A stretch of DNA of 64,000 nucleotides. It comes from Terriglobia bacterium. Its GTDB lineage: Bacteria > Acidobacteriota > Terriglobia > Acidiferrales > UBA7541. The notes under the pieces are model-generated. The model was not told the DNA's origin. It saw only the letters and a list, made by a program, of their open reading frames with translations, and did not search any database. The position numbers were made by a program, and so were the translations under genes. Below, in pieces: positions 26,053 through 34,182 of this stretch (positions within the stretch are counted from its first letter, which is position 1; every line of letters starts with the position of its first letter). Where the stretch lies: assembly GCA_020073375.1 (NCBI GenBank), contig JAIQFG010000026.1, forward strand, positions 1-64,000, given 5' to 3'.

Positions 26053-27029
26053 CGCAGGATGAGATCGATGCATTATTCCGCGCCACGCAAAAGGGCCAGA
26101 TTCCCGGCGGACCGGCGCAGCCCACGCAAAGGAAAATTTCCAAGCTGGATCTTCGCGGGATCAGCCAGATCAACAAGGACCAGGTGCGCGCGCTGTCCGC
26201 GCTGCACGAAAGTTTCGCGCGCAACGTGACCAATTCGCTGGGCGCCTACCTGCGCGTGGGCTTTGCCGTCAACCTGGTCTCGGTCGAGCAACTCACTTTT
26301 TCCGAAGTGCTTTCGCGGTTGCCCGACCTGACCTATCTGTGCTCGATCCGCATGCAGCCGATCGAAGCACACGCGCTGCTGCAAATGGACCTGGCCATCG
26401 CCTTTCCGATTATGGACCTGGTTCTGGGCGGCGCCGGGACCGCCACCCTGGAATTGCGCGATCTGACCGAAATCGAGGAAGAGATCATTCAATCCGTGAT
26501 GGAAATTCTGACGCGGGAATTGCAGACCGCCTGGGCCCCGGTCCTGGAAGTGCAAATCGATTTTGACCAGCGGCTGAAAAATAACCAGGCGATGTCGCTG
26601 ATGGCCGGCACCGAGCGCAGCCTGGCGCTGAGTTTTGAGATTACCATGCCGGAAGTGCGCGGTATCCTGAACGTGACGCTTCCGGCGGTGGCTTCGAACG
26701 CGCTGCTGCGAAAACTCTCCGCGCAGACGGCCTATTCGCGGCACGGGATATCGGCCATGCACGGCAATCAACTGCGCGCGCAGGTGCTCGATGCCGAATT
26801 CGCGGCCGAACTGCGGCTTCCGCCCGCCCTGGTCAGCGTGCGCGAGCTTACCGACCTGCAGGTCGGAAACGTGTTGCGCCTGTTCCAGCCGGTGAACGAA
26901 CCCGCCATCCTCTACATTGGGCGCAAGGAGATGTTCACGGCCTACCCGGTGGCCTGCGGGCGCATGCGCGGAGGGCAGATTCTGCAGCGCAAATCCATTT
27001 TCCCCGTTAGCCGCAAGGCGGCCTCATGA
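26037..27029 (+). CDS. fliM: Flagellar motor switch protein FliM
   Basis: The 330-residue protein begins with the EILTQDEIDALF-type CheY-binding peptide (here KILTQDEIDALF). It continues with the CheC-like middle domain (including GGAGTATLELRDLTEIE) and a C-terminal SpoA domain (about 250-325). FliM binds phospho-CheY and FliG. It overlaps fliA upstream and the long fliN downstream (four bases). The CheY at 29907 is a natural partner candidate. Confidence 0.96.
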   Translation: MEKILTQDEIDALFRATQKGQIPGGPAQPTQRKISKLDLRGISQINKDQVRALSALHESFARNVTNSLGAYLRVGFAVNLVSVEQLTFSEVLSRLPDLTYLCSIRMQPIEAHALLQMDLAIAFPIMDLVLGGAGTATLELRDLTEIEEEIIQSVMEILTRELQTAWAPVLEVQIDFDQRLKNNQAMSLMAGTERSLALSFEITMPEVRGILNVTLPAVASNALLRKLSAQTAYSRHGISAMHGNQLRAQVLDAEFAAELRLPPALVSVRELTDLQVGNVLRLFQPVNEPAILYIGRKEMFTAYPVACGRMRGGQILQRKSIFPVSRKAAS

Positions 27030-27895
27030 GCATTGAGACGCCGGTCTCCATCGATCCGCGATCCGCGCAACTGCAAAAGGTCTGGGTGGAATGCTTCCGC
27101 GCGGTGCTCGGCCAGATTGCGGGTTTTCCCGTGAGCGTCGAACCGGCCACCGAGCAGGAGTCAGCCGCCGCGCAGGCCGCGCCGAATCAGCATCCGGTGT
27201 GGGAATTGTTTGCCGCGTCCAAAGCGCTGCGCGGCAGCATGGCCATTCATACGACCGAGGCCGACGCTCTTGCTCTGGCGCAAATCCTGGTTTCCGAACC
27301 TCCCGATCCCAGCGCCGCATTCGATAAGGACCGCCGCGACGCCTACCAGGAATTGCTTCGCCAAGTCCTGGGGCAAGTGGCCACCGGAATGAAGGCCGTG
27401 GCCGGAGGCGAGGTCGAACTGAAGCCTTCCGGCAGCGATGCTCCATCCTGGCCGGGCGCTACCTGCCTTGGCATCCGCGTCACCGGAGAAAAAATCCAGC
27501 CAATTTACCTGGATCTGCTCATAACCGCCGAACTGCTGCAGAGCCTTCGCCCGGCGGCGATGGAAAAGGGGCCGACCGCCGCAACAACCGAAACGACGCT
27601 AGCCGAATCGCCGGACGCGTCCGCGGCCAGAAGCGCGAATCTGGAATTGCTGCTGGACGTGAAGCTGGACGCAACCATTCGTTTTGGCCGCAAGCAAATG
27701 CTGCTGCGGGAAATACTGGAACTGCATCCAGGCAGCGCCGTGGCCCTGGACCGGCAGGTGGAAGAGCCCGTGGAATTGCTGGTCGGCGGACGCATGGTGG
27801 CTTGGGGCGAAGTGGTGATTGTCGATGGAAATTACGGGTTGCGCATCACCGAAATTCTCAGCCCGCAGCAGAGGCTGGAATCGCTAAGGATCTGA
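27026..27895 (+). CDS. fliN: FliN-type motor switch protein, long form
   Basis: The 289-residue product has a C-terminal SpoA domain (about 207-285: LLLDVKLDATIRFGRKQMLL, LHPGSAVALDRQVEEPVELLVGG, VVIVDGNYGLRITEIL) that fits FliN very well. About 200 residues precede it and resemble a diverged CheC/FliM-like middle domain, as in FliY of Firmicutes. It lies directly after fliM with a four-base overlap. Whether the N-terminal part dephosphorylates CheY-P is unknown; I do not see a clear CheC active-site pair. Confidence 0.88.
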   Translation: MSIETPVSIDPRSAQLQKVWVECFRAVLGQIAGFPVSVEPATEQESAAAQAAPNQHPVWELFAASKALRGSMAIHTTEADALALAQILVSEPPDPSAAFDKDRRDAYQELLRQVLGQVATGMKAVAGGEVELKPSGSDAPSWPGATCLGIRVTGEKIQPIYLDLLITAELLQSLRPAAMEKGPTAATTETTLAESPDASAARSANLELLLDVKLDATIRFGRKQMLLREILELHPGSAVALDRQVEEPVELLVGGRMVAWGEVVIVDGNYGLRITEILSPQQRLESLRI

Positions 27896-27897
27896 AG

Positions 27898-28797
27898 ATG
27901 GCCGAGCGTTACAGCAATTCGCAAAACTATTCGATTGCAAGAGGACGATTGCGCCTGCCCGGGCGGCTGGCGTCGCTGGGGAAGATGGTGCGTGTGTGCC
28001 AGAACCGCGCGTGCCTGCAGCGCCGCGTTGTCTGGCCGGACTGGCTGAGAAAGGACGATGGAGTCTGCCTGCAGGGCCAGTGGTATTGCAGTTCGGGTTG
28101 CTTCGAGCTTGCCGCGCAGGCTGTTTTTCGCAGGTTGCTGCCCAGTCCGGAACCGGCCCGCAGGAGACCCCACCGCATTCCCATCGGTTTGTTTCTGCTT
28201 TCCCGCGGCACGATCAATAATGAGCAGCTAAAGCTGGCTCTGGATTTGCAAAAGGAAAAAGGCGGGGGAAGAATCGGAAAATTCCTGCGGCAAATTCAAG
28301 CTGCCTCCGAGCAGGACATTACCGACGGCCTGGCGGCGCAATGGGGTTGCCCGGTGTACCCGCTGGGCCAGGCACGCGATTTCCTGAAGTGCGCGTCGCT
28401 GCTCCCGCTGACTTTGTTGGAAACCGGGCGCATGTTGCCCGTGCATCATTTGCGTTCGGCGCAGATGCTCTACATCGGATTCGTGGAAGGGATCGATCAC
28501 TCGGCGCTTTACGCGGTCGAGCAGATGCTGCGCCTGCGAACGGTGCCTTGCGTGGTTGCCGAGTCGGAACTGCTGGAGGCGCTCAACTCGCTGCGCCACT
28601 CCGAATCCGAGCCGGCCACCGTGTTTGACAGTCCGGCGAGTCCCGTGGAGATGGCGCGTATAACCCGAAGTTACGCCCGGCAAGTGAACGCGACCGACGT
28701 ATGGATAGCGCGATCGGGGCGATTCATCTGGAGTCGCCTGCAGTCCGCGCTGGAGCCGAAAGACATTTTATTTCAGGCGCTTGGAGATGTTTCATAA
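27898..28797 (+). CDS. Cysteine-cluster plus MshEN-domain protein (predicted c-di-GMP binder)
   Basis: The 299-residue protein has an N-terminal cysteine cluster (Cys34, 39, 57, 64, 68; CxxxxC and CxxxC spacing) that suggests a metal site. Two adjacent copies of the MshEN motif follow, at about 93-118 (IGLFLLSRGTINNEQL, then ALDLQ) and 125-150 (RIGKFLRQIQAASEQDI). In MshE and other T2SSE-N proteins this tandem motif binds cyclic di-GMP. No ATPase domain follows; residues 160-299 are of unknown fold. The gene starts two bases after fliN, so it may connect c-di-GMP to the motor switch. The function is inference. Confidence 0.65.
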   Translation: MAERYSNSQNYSIARGRLRLPGRLASLGKMVRVCQNRACLQRRVVWPDWLRKDDGVCLQGQWYCSSGCFELAAQAVFRRLLPSPEPARRRPHRIPIGLFLLSRGTINNEQLKLALDLQKEKGGGRIGKFLRQIQAASEQDITDGLAAQWGCPVYPLGQARDFLKCASLLPLTLLETGRMLPVHHLRSAQMLYIGFVEGIDHSALYAVEQMLRLRTVPCVVAESELLEALNSLRHSESEPATVFDSPASPVEMARITRSYARQVNATDVWIARSGRFIWSRLQSALEPKDILFQALGDVS

Positions 28798-28906
28798 CGG
28801 GCCAGCGGCCGGATGTTCTTTATTTCCCCGTGGATGGGCAACTAAAGGATTCGCCCTCAGTGCCGATGGACTCACTTGTTGGCATATCAATCTCAATAGG
28901 AGGCGG

Positions 28907-29884
28907 ATGCAAGTTCACCAGCAGACTCGGCCATCCGCGCACACCTTCGTGGAGATCACGTCCCCGGAACAACAGAAGCGGCGCAAGGCGCGCTTGATGT
29001 CCATCCTCACCGAGGGACTTCCGACGCTTCCCAGCTATGTCTTTGAACTCAACACGCTATTGAGTTCCTCGTCGGTGGACTTTAAGCGCGTCGGAAAAGT
29101 CATCCGAAACGATCCCAGCCTGTCCGCGCAGGTGCTGCGATTGTGCAATTCGGCGCTGTTCAGCCTGCGGCGCCGCGTGCTGAGCATTGAGGAGGCCGCC
29201 ATCCTGATGGGCTCCGAGCGCCTGCGGACCCTGGTCCTGACCTGTTCGATCATGGAATTTACCGGCCGGCAGCTTTCGCGTGAAGAAGTCCAGGGGTACT
29301 GGCAGCACAGCTTCATGAGCGGAATGCTGAGCGAACGAATCGCCAAGTGGGTTGAATACACCGAACGCGAACAGGCCTACCTGGGAGGATTGCTTCACGA
29401 TATCGGGGCTTTGCCACTGATGGTGGTGGCCAGCGAGGAAAAAACGCTTCCGGCCAATACCAAAGGTGGGCCGCGAGGAGGGTCCCTGCAGGCCGAAAAG
29501 GATTTCTTCGGGATGAATCACTGCGAAGTGGGGAGATGGATCGGCCAGTCCTGGAATTTCTTCCCCTCGTTCATCGACGTGTTTGAGAACCACCATCATC
29601 CCGATCGCAGCGTGCGCGACCCGCACCTGGTGGGGATCGTGGCCGCCGCCGATCACTTTTGCGAGCAACACAGCCTGGATCAGGCCGTTGAAGGCGAGAT
29701 TGTTGAACCCGAGGACCTTGCATCTCCCGCTGATGACGAATTTCTCAGGCTGTGCTTTCCTCGGCTGGACGCAAGAGATCGTGTGGACCTTACCGAGATG
29801 CTGGAAACCGAATACCTGCATTTGCTTCCTGTGATTGAATTCAACAATCCCACCGAGCAAATGATGGCTGAAAAGAAAGTCTAG
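28907..29884 (+). CDS. HDOD-domain signalling protein
   Basis: The 325-residue product has an HDOD domain (about 25-235). It begins LPTLPSYVFELNTLLSS, contains VIRNDPSLSAQVLRLCNSA and retains a histidine/aspartate pair in LGGLLHDIGALPL, with a late ENHHHPD motif. HDOD proteins regulate signalling, often in chemotaxis or c-di-GMP pathways, without proven enzyme activity. The ATG at 28907 with AGGAGG at 28898-28903 is preferred over an upstream frame-open start inside the preceding gene. A second HDOD gene lies at 47378. Confidence 0.82.
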   Translation: MQVHQQTRPSAHTFVEITSPEQQKRRKARLMSILTEGLPTLPSYVFELNTLLSSSSVDFKRVGKVIRNDPSLSAQVLRLCNSALFSLRRRVLSIEEAAILMGSERLRTLVLTCSIMEFTGRQLSREEVQGYWQHSFMSGMLSERIAKWVEYTEREQAYLGGLLHDIGALPLMVVASEEKTLPANTKGGPRGGSLQAEKDFFGMNHCEVGRWIGQSWNFFPSFIDVFENHHHPDRSVRDPHLVGIVAAADHFCEQHSLDQAVEGEIVEPEDLASPADDEFLRLCFPRLDARDRVDLTEMLETEYLHLLPVIEFNNPTEQMMAEKKV

Positions 29885-29906
29885 GCGGAATTCGTGGAGA
29901 TGAGGA

Positions 29907-30293
29907 ATGAAAAGACCGCGTGTACTGATTGTGGATGACTCCTCCGTGATGAGAAAAATAATCGAGAGGTCCCTGCGGCAGGCCGGGCTTGACCTGGGCG
30001 AGGTGGTGGAGGCGGGGAACGGCATCGAAGCGCTCTCGGCGATTCGTGGAGGCGTGTTTGACCTGATTTTGTCGGACATCAACATGCCCGGGATGGACGG
30101 GATTGAATTCCTGCGCCAACTCGTAACCCTGGAAGAGGGCAAGGGCATTCCCGTGGTGATGGTGACCACGGAAGGAAGCGAAACGCGCGTGGTGGAGGCG
30201 CTTTCCATCGGCGCCAAGGGGTATATCCGCAAGCCGTTCACGCCGGATCAAATCAAGGAGCGCGTTTCGCCGCTTCTGGAGGTAATGCGATGA
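29907..30293 (+). CDS. cheY: CheY-like single-domain response regulator
   Basis: The 128-residue protein is only a receiver domain: acidic pair Asp10-Asp11, phospho-site Asp57 in LILSDINMPGMDG, conserved Thr in VMVTTEG and Lys in YIRKPF. It lies between the HDOD and CheX genes and overlaps CheX by four bases. It is the best local candidate for the switch-binding CheY, though no CheA is present in the window. Confidence 0.9.
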   Translation: MKRPRVLIVDDSSVMRKIIERSLRQAGLDLGEVVEAGNGIEALSAIRGGVFDLILSDINMPGMDGIEFLRQLVTLEEGKGIPVVMVTTEGSETRVVEALSIGAKGYIRKPFTPDQIKERVSPLLEVMR

Positions 30294-30787
30294 ATCCAGC
30301 TCTGGACTCAAAAACTCAAAATTCAGTTCGTCCCGACGCCACCTGGGAAGCCATGCTGGAATGCGCCGTGAAGGAAGTGTTTCAGATCATGCTGCAGTCG
30401 GAGCTGACCACCATCACCAAGACAGCCGAGGAAGTCTCCACCGGCGATACCACCGCCATGGTTGGGCTGGCCGGATCGCTCTGCGGCGTGATGTCGATCC
30501 GGTGCAGTTCGCAGACCGCGGAAAGCGTCGCGGGCAGGATGCTTGGATCGGTGGGAGCGGTCAATCCCAGCGAAGTGCCCGACGCGCTCGCCGAAATTTG
30601 CAATATGGTGGCGGGCAATTTCAAATCGAAAATCACGCGCCTGGCCGACAGCTGCATGCTCTCGGTGCCCACGGTGATCCGCGGGGAAGACTACGAGATG
30701 GTAACCATCGCGGACGGCGATCAGATAGTTGTCTGCGTCGATTATGAACACGCACCGATCTGGGCCACCCTCGCAGTGCATTCCTGA
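30290..30787 (+). CDS. cheX: CheX-family chemotaxis phosphatase
   Basis: The 165-residue protein fits the CheX/CheC/FliY phosphatase fold. The family ExxN motif is present as Glu102 and Asn105 in ALAEICNMVAGNFK, the pair that positions water against CheY-P. A central Gly-rich strand (VGLAGSLCGVMSI) is also typical. It overlaps cheY by four bases, so the two are translated together. Its probable job is dephosphorylation of the adjacent CheY. Confidence 0.82.
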   Translation: MNPALDSKTQNSVRPDATWEAMLECAVKEVFQIMLQSELTTITKTAEEVSTGDTTAMVGLAGSLCGVMSIRCSSQTAESVAGRMLGSVGAVNPSEVPDALAEICNMVAGNFKSKITRLADSCMLSVPTVIRGEDYEMVTIADGDQIVVCVDYEHAPIWATLAVHS

Positions 30788-30861
30788 GCAGCCCGCATTC
30801 CCCGATCCGCCACCGGCCTCTGTCAAATCCCAAACTCAGCCTCATTCAGGCCCGCCTTTAT

Positions 30862-30885
30862 CTCCACGGGCTCCAAGTGGAGCTC
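30862..30885. repeat. Second copy of the GGGCTC-type hairpin
   Basis: The sequence contains GGGCTCCA and TGGAGCTC around an AG loop (30868-30885), with an outer CTCCAC/GTGGAG pair (30862-30882). A T-rich stretch and a further GGGGTCCAA follow. It shares CGGGCTCCAAGT and the trailing T-rich segment with the cluster at 8505-8590. Confidence 0.5.
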
Positions 30886-31051
30886 AAACTTTTTCCTTGC
30901 GGGGTCCAAACACACGGCAAAGCTTGCCCATCGTTCGCGCGTCTCTAGGCAGAATTGGCAGTACACCCGGAAATATTACGCGCGCCGGGATCGAATCCAA
31001 CCTAACACTTGTGTCCTCATCGAGTTCACGACTTCGCCCGCTCCTTCCGGA

Positions 31052-31067
31052 TGGGCACTCAATTGCT
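31052..31067 (+). promoter_or_regulatory. Candidate sigma-54 promoter before flgF
   Basis: TGG at 31052-31054 and TTGCT at 31063-31067 place GG and GC exactly ten bases apart, as in -24/-12 promoters. Positions between differ from the TGGCAC consensus by a shifted G. A start point near 31078 would leave a leader of about 13 bases containing the GGGAGGA ribosome site. Two sigma-54 activators in the cluster make it plausible. Confidence 0.45.
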
Positions 31068-31090
31068 ATTTCTCCACCCGGGAGGAAAAA

Positions 31091-31837
31091 ATGGACAGCG
31101 GATTCTACGTGGCCTACGCGGGGCTTTCGGCCAGAATGCAGGCGCTCGATATTGTCGCCAGCAATTTATCGAATTCCTCCACGGTGGGATTCAAGGCGCA
31201 AAATCCCTTCTACCGCGCGTTTGTTGCCGCGCAAGGCGGCGAATCCCTGAGCCCGCTCAATCAGGCGGTGAACAAGTTCGGGATGTTGGGCGGCAGCCAG
31301 GTGGACCTGCGCAGCGGATCGTTCAATCCAACCGGAGACAGCACCGACCTGGCAGTGGAAGGCGACGGCTATTTCACGCTGCAAACCGCCGCCGGCACGC
31401 GCTACACACGGAACGGAAGTTTCCGGCTGAACGTCGCGCGCCAAATCACAACGCAAGAAGGCGACCTGGTCCTGGCCGAACAGGGGAAACAAACCGTGCC
31501 CATCACCTTGCCGACCGGCGCGCTGGCCGTCAGCCCGGACGGAACCGTCTCGGTGGATGGCGGCGTGGTGGCCAAGCTGCACATCGCGCAATTTGCGCCG
31601 GGCACAAACCTGATCCAGGAAGGGGATTCCAAATTTGTGGCCGCGCCCAACAGCGAAGTTCCGGCGTCGGGCGCGAATGTTCGTCAAGGGATGCTGGAGT
31701 CGTCGAACCTGAATCCAATGCAGGCCGCGGTGGGGCTGATTCTTTTGCAGCGGCAGGCGGATTTGCTGGGAAGGGCGCTCTCCATTTTGAACGGTGACTT
31801 CAATCGCGCGGCGGCGCAAGACGTGCCGCACGTTTAA
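31091..31837 (+). CDS. flgF: Flagellar rod protein FlgF
   Basis: The 248-residue protein has the axial-protein N-terminal motif (VASNLSNSSTVGFKAQ, about 19-34), the central VEGDGYFTLQTAAGTRYTRNG motif and a C-terminal MQAAVGLILLQRQADLLGRAL helix. It belongs to the FlgF/FlgG group. The shorter length and position before flgG favour FlgF, a proximal rod subunit. A GGGAGGAAAAA site precedes the ATG. Confidence 0.92.
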   Translation: MDSGFYVAYAGLSARMQALDIVASNLSNSSTVGFKAQNPFYRAFVAAQGGESLSPLNQAVNKFGMLGGSQVDLRSGSFNPTGDSTDLAVEGDGYFTLQTAAGTRYTRNGSFRLNVARQITTQEGDLVLAEQGKQTVPITLPTGALAVSPDGTVSVDGGVVAKLHIAQFAPGTNLIQEGDSKFVAAPNSEVPASGANVRQGMLESSNLNPMQAAVGLILLQRQADLLGRALSILNGDFNRAAAQDVPHV

Positions 31838-31857
31838 TTCCTGGAGGAAATCGAAAC

Positions 31858-32649
31858 ATGATTCGCGCACTCTACACGGCGGCCGGCGGGATGCTGGCGC
31901 AGCAAATGAATCTGGATAACATCGCCAACAATCTGGCCAACGCTTCCACGACCGGGTTCCACAGCCGGGCGCTGCAGTTTCAGGACCTGATTTACCAGAA
32001 CACTGTGGTGCCGGGAGCGGCGTCAACGCAACAGACCACGCTTCCGGCAGGCTTGCAGGTGGGGTTGGGCGTGCGTCCTGCTTCCTCTGAAATGATCCAG
32101 AACGAGGGCAATTTCAACGCCACCGGAAATCCGCTGGACCTGGCCATCCAGGGGCAGGGATTTTTTCAGGTGACTTTGCCCACCGGCGATCTGGCCTACA
32201 CTCGCTCCGGCGCGTTTCATCTGGATCAAAATGGCAATGTCGTCGACGTCCAGGGAAACCCGTTGACGCCCAACATCACGATTCCATCCAACGCTCTTTC
32301 CATCACGGTGGGGACCGACGGCACGGTGAGCATCACGTTGCCGGCGCAGGCGCAGGCGCAGCAGGTCGGATCGATTCAGCTGGCCACGTTCGCCAACCCC
32401 GGCGGGCTCAACAGCATTGGTCAAAACTATTCGCAGGTGACCACCGCTTCGGGCGACGCCATTCTCGGCACGCCTGGTGGATCGGATGGGCTGGGCAGCA
32501 TCCAGCAGGGAAATCTCGAGGAATCGAATGTGAACGTGGTGACCGAGTTCGTGAACATGATCCTCGCGCAGCGATCCTATGAGGCGAACTCGCGCGTAAT
32601 TCACGCCGCCGATCAGATGTTCCAGACCGTGAACGCACTGACGCAGTAA
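31858..32649 (+). CDS. flgG: Flagellar distal rod protein FlgG
   Basis: FlgG forms the distal rod. The 263-residue product begins MIRALYTAAGGMLAQQ and has the signature IANNLANASTTGF. It carries the central LAIQGQGFFQV motif and the C-terminal VNMILAQRSYEANSRVI. Length and motifs match FlgG closely. It starts 20 bases after flgF, with CTGGAGGAAA upstream. Confidence 0.96.
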   Translation: MIRALYTAAGGMLAQQMNLDNIANNLANASTTGFHSRALQFQDLIYQNTVVPGAASTQQTTLPAGLQVGLGVRPASSEMIQNEGNFNATGNPLDLAIQGQGFFQVTLPTGDLAYTRSGAFHLDQNGNVVDVQGNPLTPNITIPSNALSITVGTDGTVSITLPAQAQAQQVGSIQLATFANPGGLNSIGQNYSQVTTASGDAILGTPGGSDGLGSIQQGNLEESNVNVVTEFVNMILAQRSYEANSRVIHAADQMFQTVNALTQ

Positions 32650-32662
32650 TGAGGAAACGCGA

Positions 32663-33385
32663 ATGAAACTGAATTGGGAAATCGTGCTCCCGGGCGCCCT
32701 GGTTATTTGGGGCCTGCTTTGCGGAAGCGTTGCGCGCGCGGCGCGCATTCCGCGCATCGAGCTGATGCGCGAAATTCGCGCCGGCGTCGCGACTCCTGGC
32801 ATTTCCGGAATCGGCGTCGCGGGCGGCGAGGGCGAAACTCGCGCGATGCGACCGATCGGATTGCTGGAGGTTTATGACGCGATCCGCGAGTCGCTGGCGA
32901 GCGGCGAAGCCGGCGAGAGAACTACGCTGCGGCCGGAAGACATTCTGCTGCAGGCCCAGATCCTGGTGGCGCCGGGCGACGCGGGACTTCAAGTCCTGCG
33001 CGCGGAGCTGGACTCCGGGCTTCGGCGCGCCAAATTCCTGGTGTGGTCCTCCAAGAATCCCAGGGTAGTGCCGTTCGTGGTGACAGCAAAACTGGAACAA
33101 ACCGCGCTGCTGCATCCGCTGCGCAATGGCGCCGCGAAGCAGGCGGGCCGCGGCTCGGCATTGCAGGCGGTGTCGCCGGTGCGGCGCGCGCCGCAGGAAA
33201 TCCTGGTTCCGGCTGGACAGCAGGCGACGCTGGTTCTGCATTCGCCGGTCCTGCGCGTGATTGCCGACGTCATCCCGCTGGAGCGGGGAGTGCTGGGGCA
33301 GCGCATCCGTGTCCGCATGGTCGAGACGGGGAAAATATTCATCGCGCAAGTGGACGGGCGCGCGCACCTGGATATTAATTTTTGA
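32663..33385 (+). CDS. flgA: P-ring assembly chaperone FlgA
   Basis: The 240-residue periplasmic protein has a signal peptide (about 1-27, ending VARAA). The C-terminal SAF-like FlgA domain (about 150-240) contains VLHSPVLRVIADVIPLERG and GQRIRVRMVETGKIFIAQVDG. FlgA helps FlgI polymerise into the P ring, and flgH and flgI follow. TGAGGAAAC precedes the ATG. Confidence 0.88.
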   Translation: MKLNWEIVLPGALVIWGLLCGSVARAARIPRIELMREIRAGVATPGISGIGVAGGEGETRAMRPIGLLEVYDAIRESLASGEAGERTTLRPEDILLQAQILVAPGDAGLQVLRAELDSGLRRAKFLVWSSKNPRVVPFVVTAKLEQTALLHPLRNGAAKQAGRGSALQAVSPVRRAPQEILVPAGQQATLVLHSPVLRVIADVIPLERGVLGQRIRVRMVETGKIFIAQVDGRAHLDINF

Positions 33386-33399
33386 GGGAGAGCGGACGC

Positions 33400-34140
33400 A
33401 TGAGTGCTGCGCTGAAACGACCGCAAATCATGGCAACCTGCGCGCTGGCCGCGATTTCGATGTTGCTGGCGCCCGGGGCGATTTTCGCGAAAGGAAATGC
33501 CGCGAAAGCAAAGGCCAAGCCCACCGAGGCGCAGAGTTCGCTGGACGATTACGTGAAGCGCGCGCATGAACTTGCCTCCGAGGAAATGCGCACCACGGGA
33601 AGCCTGTGGTCGCCCATGTCCAGAATGTCGAACACGGCCAGCGACTATAAAGCGCGTCGGACCGGCGATCTGGTGATCATCCGCGTGGTGGACAATTTCT
33701 CGGCCACCGCGAACGGCACGGCGCAATCGCAGCGGGCCTACAGCGCCTCCTCGAGCTTGAGCAGTTTCCTGGGCACGATTCCTTCCACCAGCCTCTGGAA
33801 AAACTTATTTTCGCCGACATCCGCGGAGACTCTGAACGGCAAGGGCCAATCGGCGCTGTCCTCCACCTTGCTGTTGAACCTTTCCGGGCAAGTTGTGGAG
33901 GCGCTGCCCAACGGCGTGCTGGTTGTGGAAGCGGTTCGCGATATCACGGTGGGAAACGATCGCCAGACAATTATCTTGCGGGGACTGGTGCGCCCCGGCG
34001 ACGTCGCTTCTGACGGATCGGTGCTTTCCACCGATATTGCCAATCTGGAAGCGGAAATTCGCGGCAAGGGCCTGGTCGCGGACGCGACCCGCCGGCCGAA
34101 CGTCCTGGTGCGCACAATCCTGAAGGTCCTGAATTTTTGA
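33400..34140 (+). CDS. flgH: Flagellar L-ring protein FlgH
   Basis: FlgH forms the outer-membrane L ring. From the ATG at 33400 the product has 246 residues. It contains GSLWSPMSRMSNTASDYKA, RTGDLVIIRVVDNFSA, and ITVGNDRQTIILRGLVRPGDV, all typical. The signal (about 12-30, ending AIFAKG) looks like a normal signal-peptidase site; the lipobox cysteine common in FlgH is absent. GAGGGAG upstream supports this start over a TTG at 33382. Confidence 0.92.
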   Translation: MSAALKRPQIMATCALAAISMLLAPGAIFAKGNAAKAKAKPTEAQSSLDDYVKRAHELASEEMRTTGSLWSPMSRMSNTASDYKARRTGDLVIIRVVDNFSATANGTAQSQRAYSASSSLSSFLGTIPSTSLWKNLFSPTSAETLNGKGQSALSSTLLLNLSGQVVEALPNGVLVVEAVRDITVGNDRQTIILRGLVRPGDVASDGSVLSTDIANLEAEIRGKGLVADATRRPNVLVRTILKVLNF

Positions 34141-34182
34141 TTTTCATAGTCATTGGTGCATTGCAGGCATGTTGGTTTGTAA

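Larger units (their letters stand above)
30788..31090. other. 303-base intergenic region between cheX and flgF
   Basis: The region contains the hairpin repeat at 30862-30885 and a candidate sigma-54 promoter at 31052-31067 just before flgF. A stretch near 30950-31005 has weak tRNA-like pieces (a GATCGAATCC box) but no complete cloverleaf. No coding sequence is supported here. Confidence 0.5.

Noticed and set aside
30945-31005. tRNA-like stretch with GATCGAATCC and a D-loop-like AATTGGCAG
   Set aside because: No acceptor stem or anticodon arm could be folded, and the T-stem does not pair. At most a remnant.
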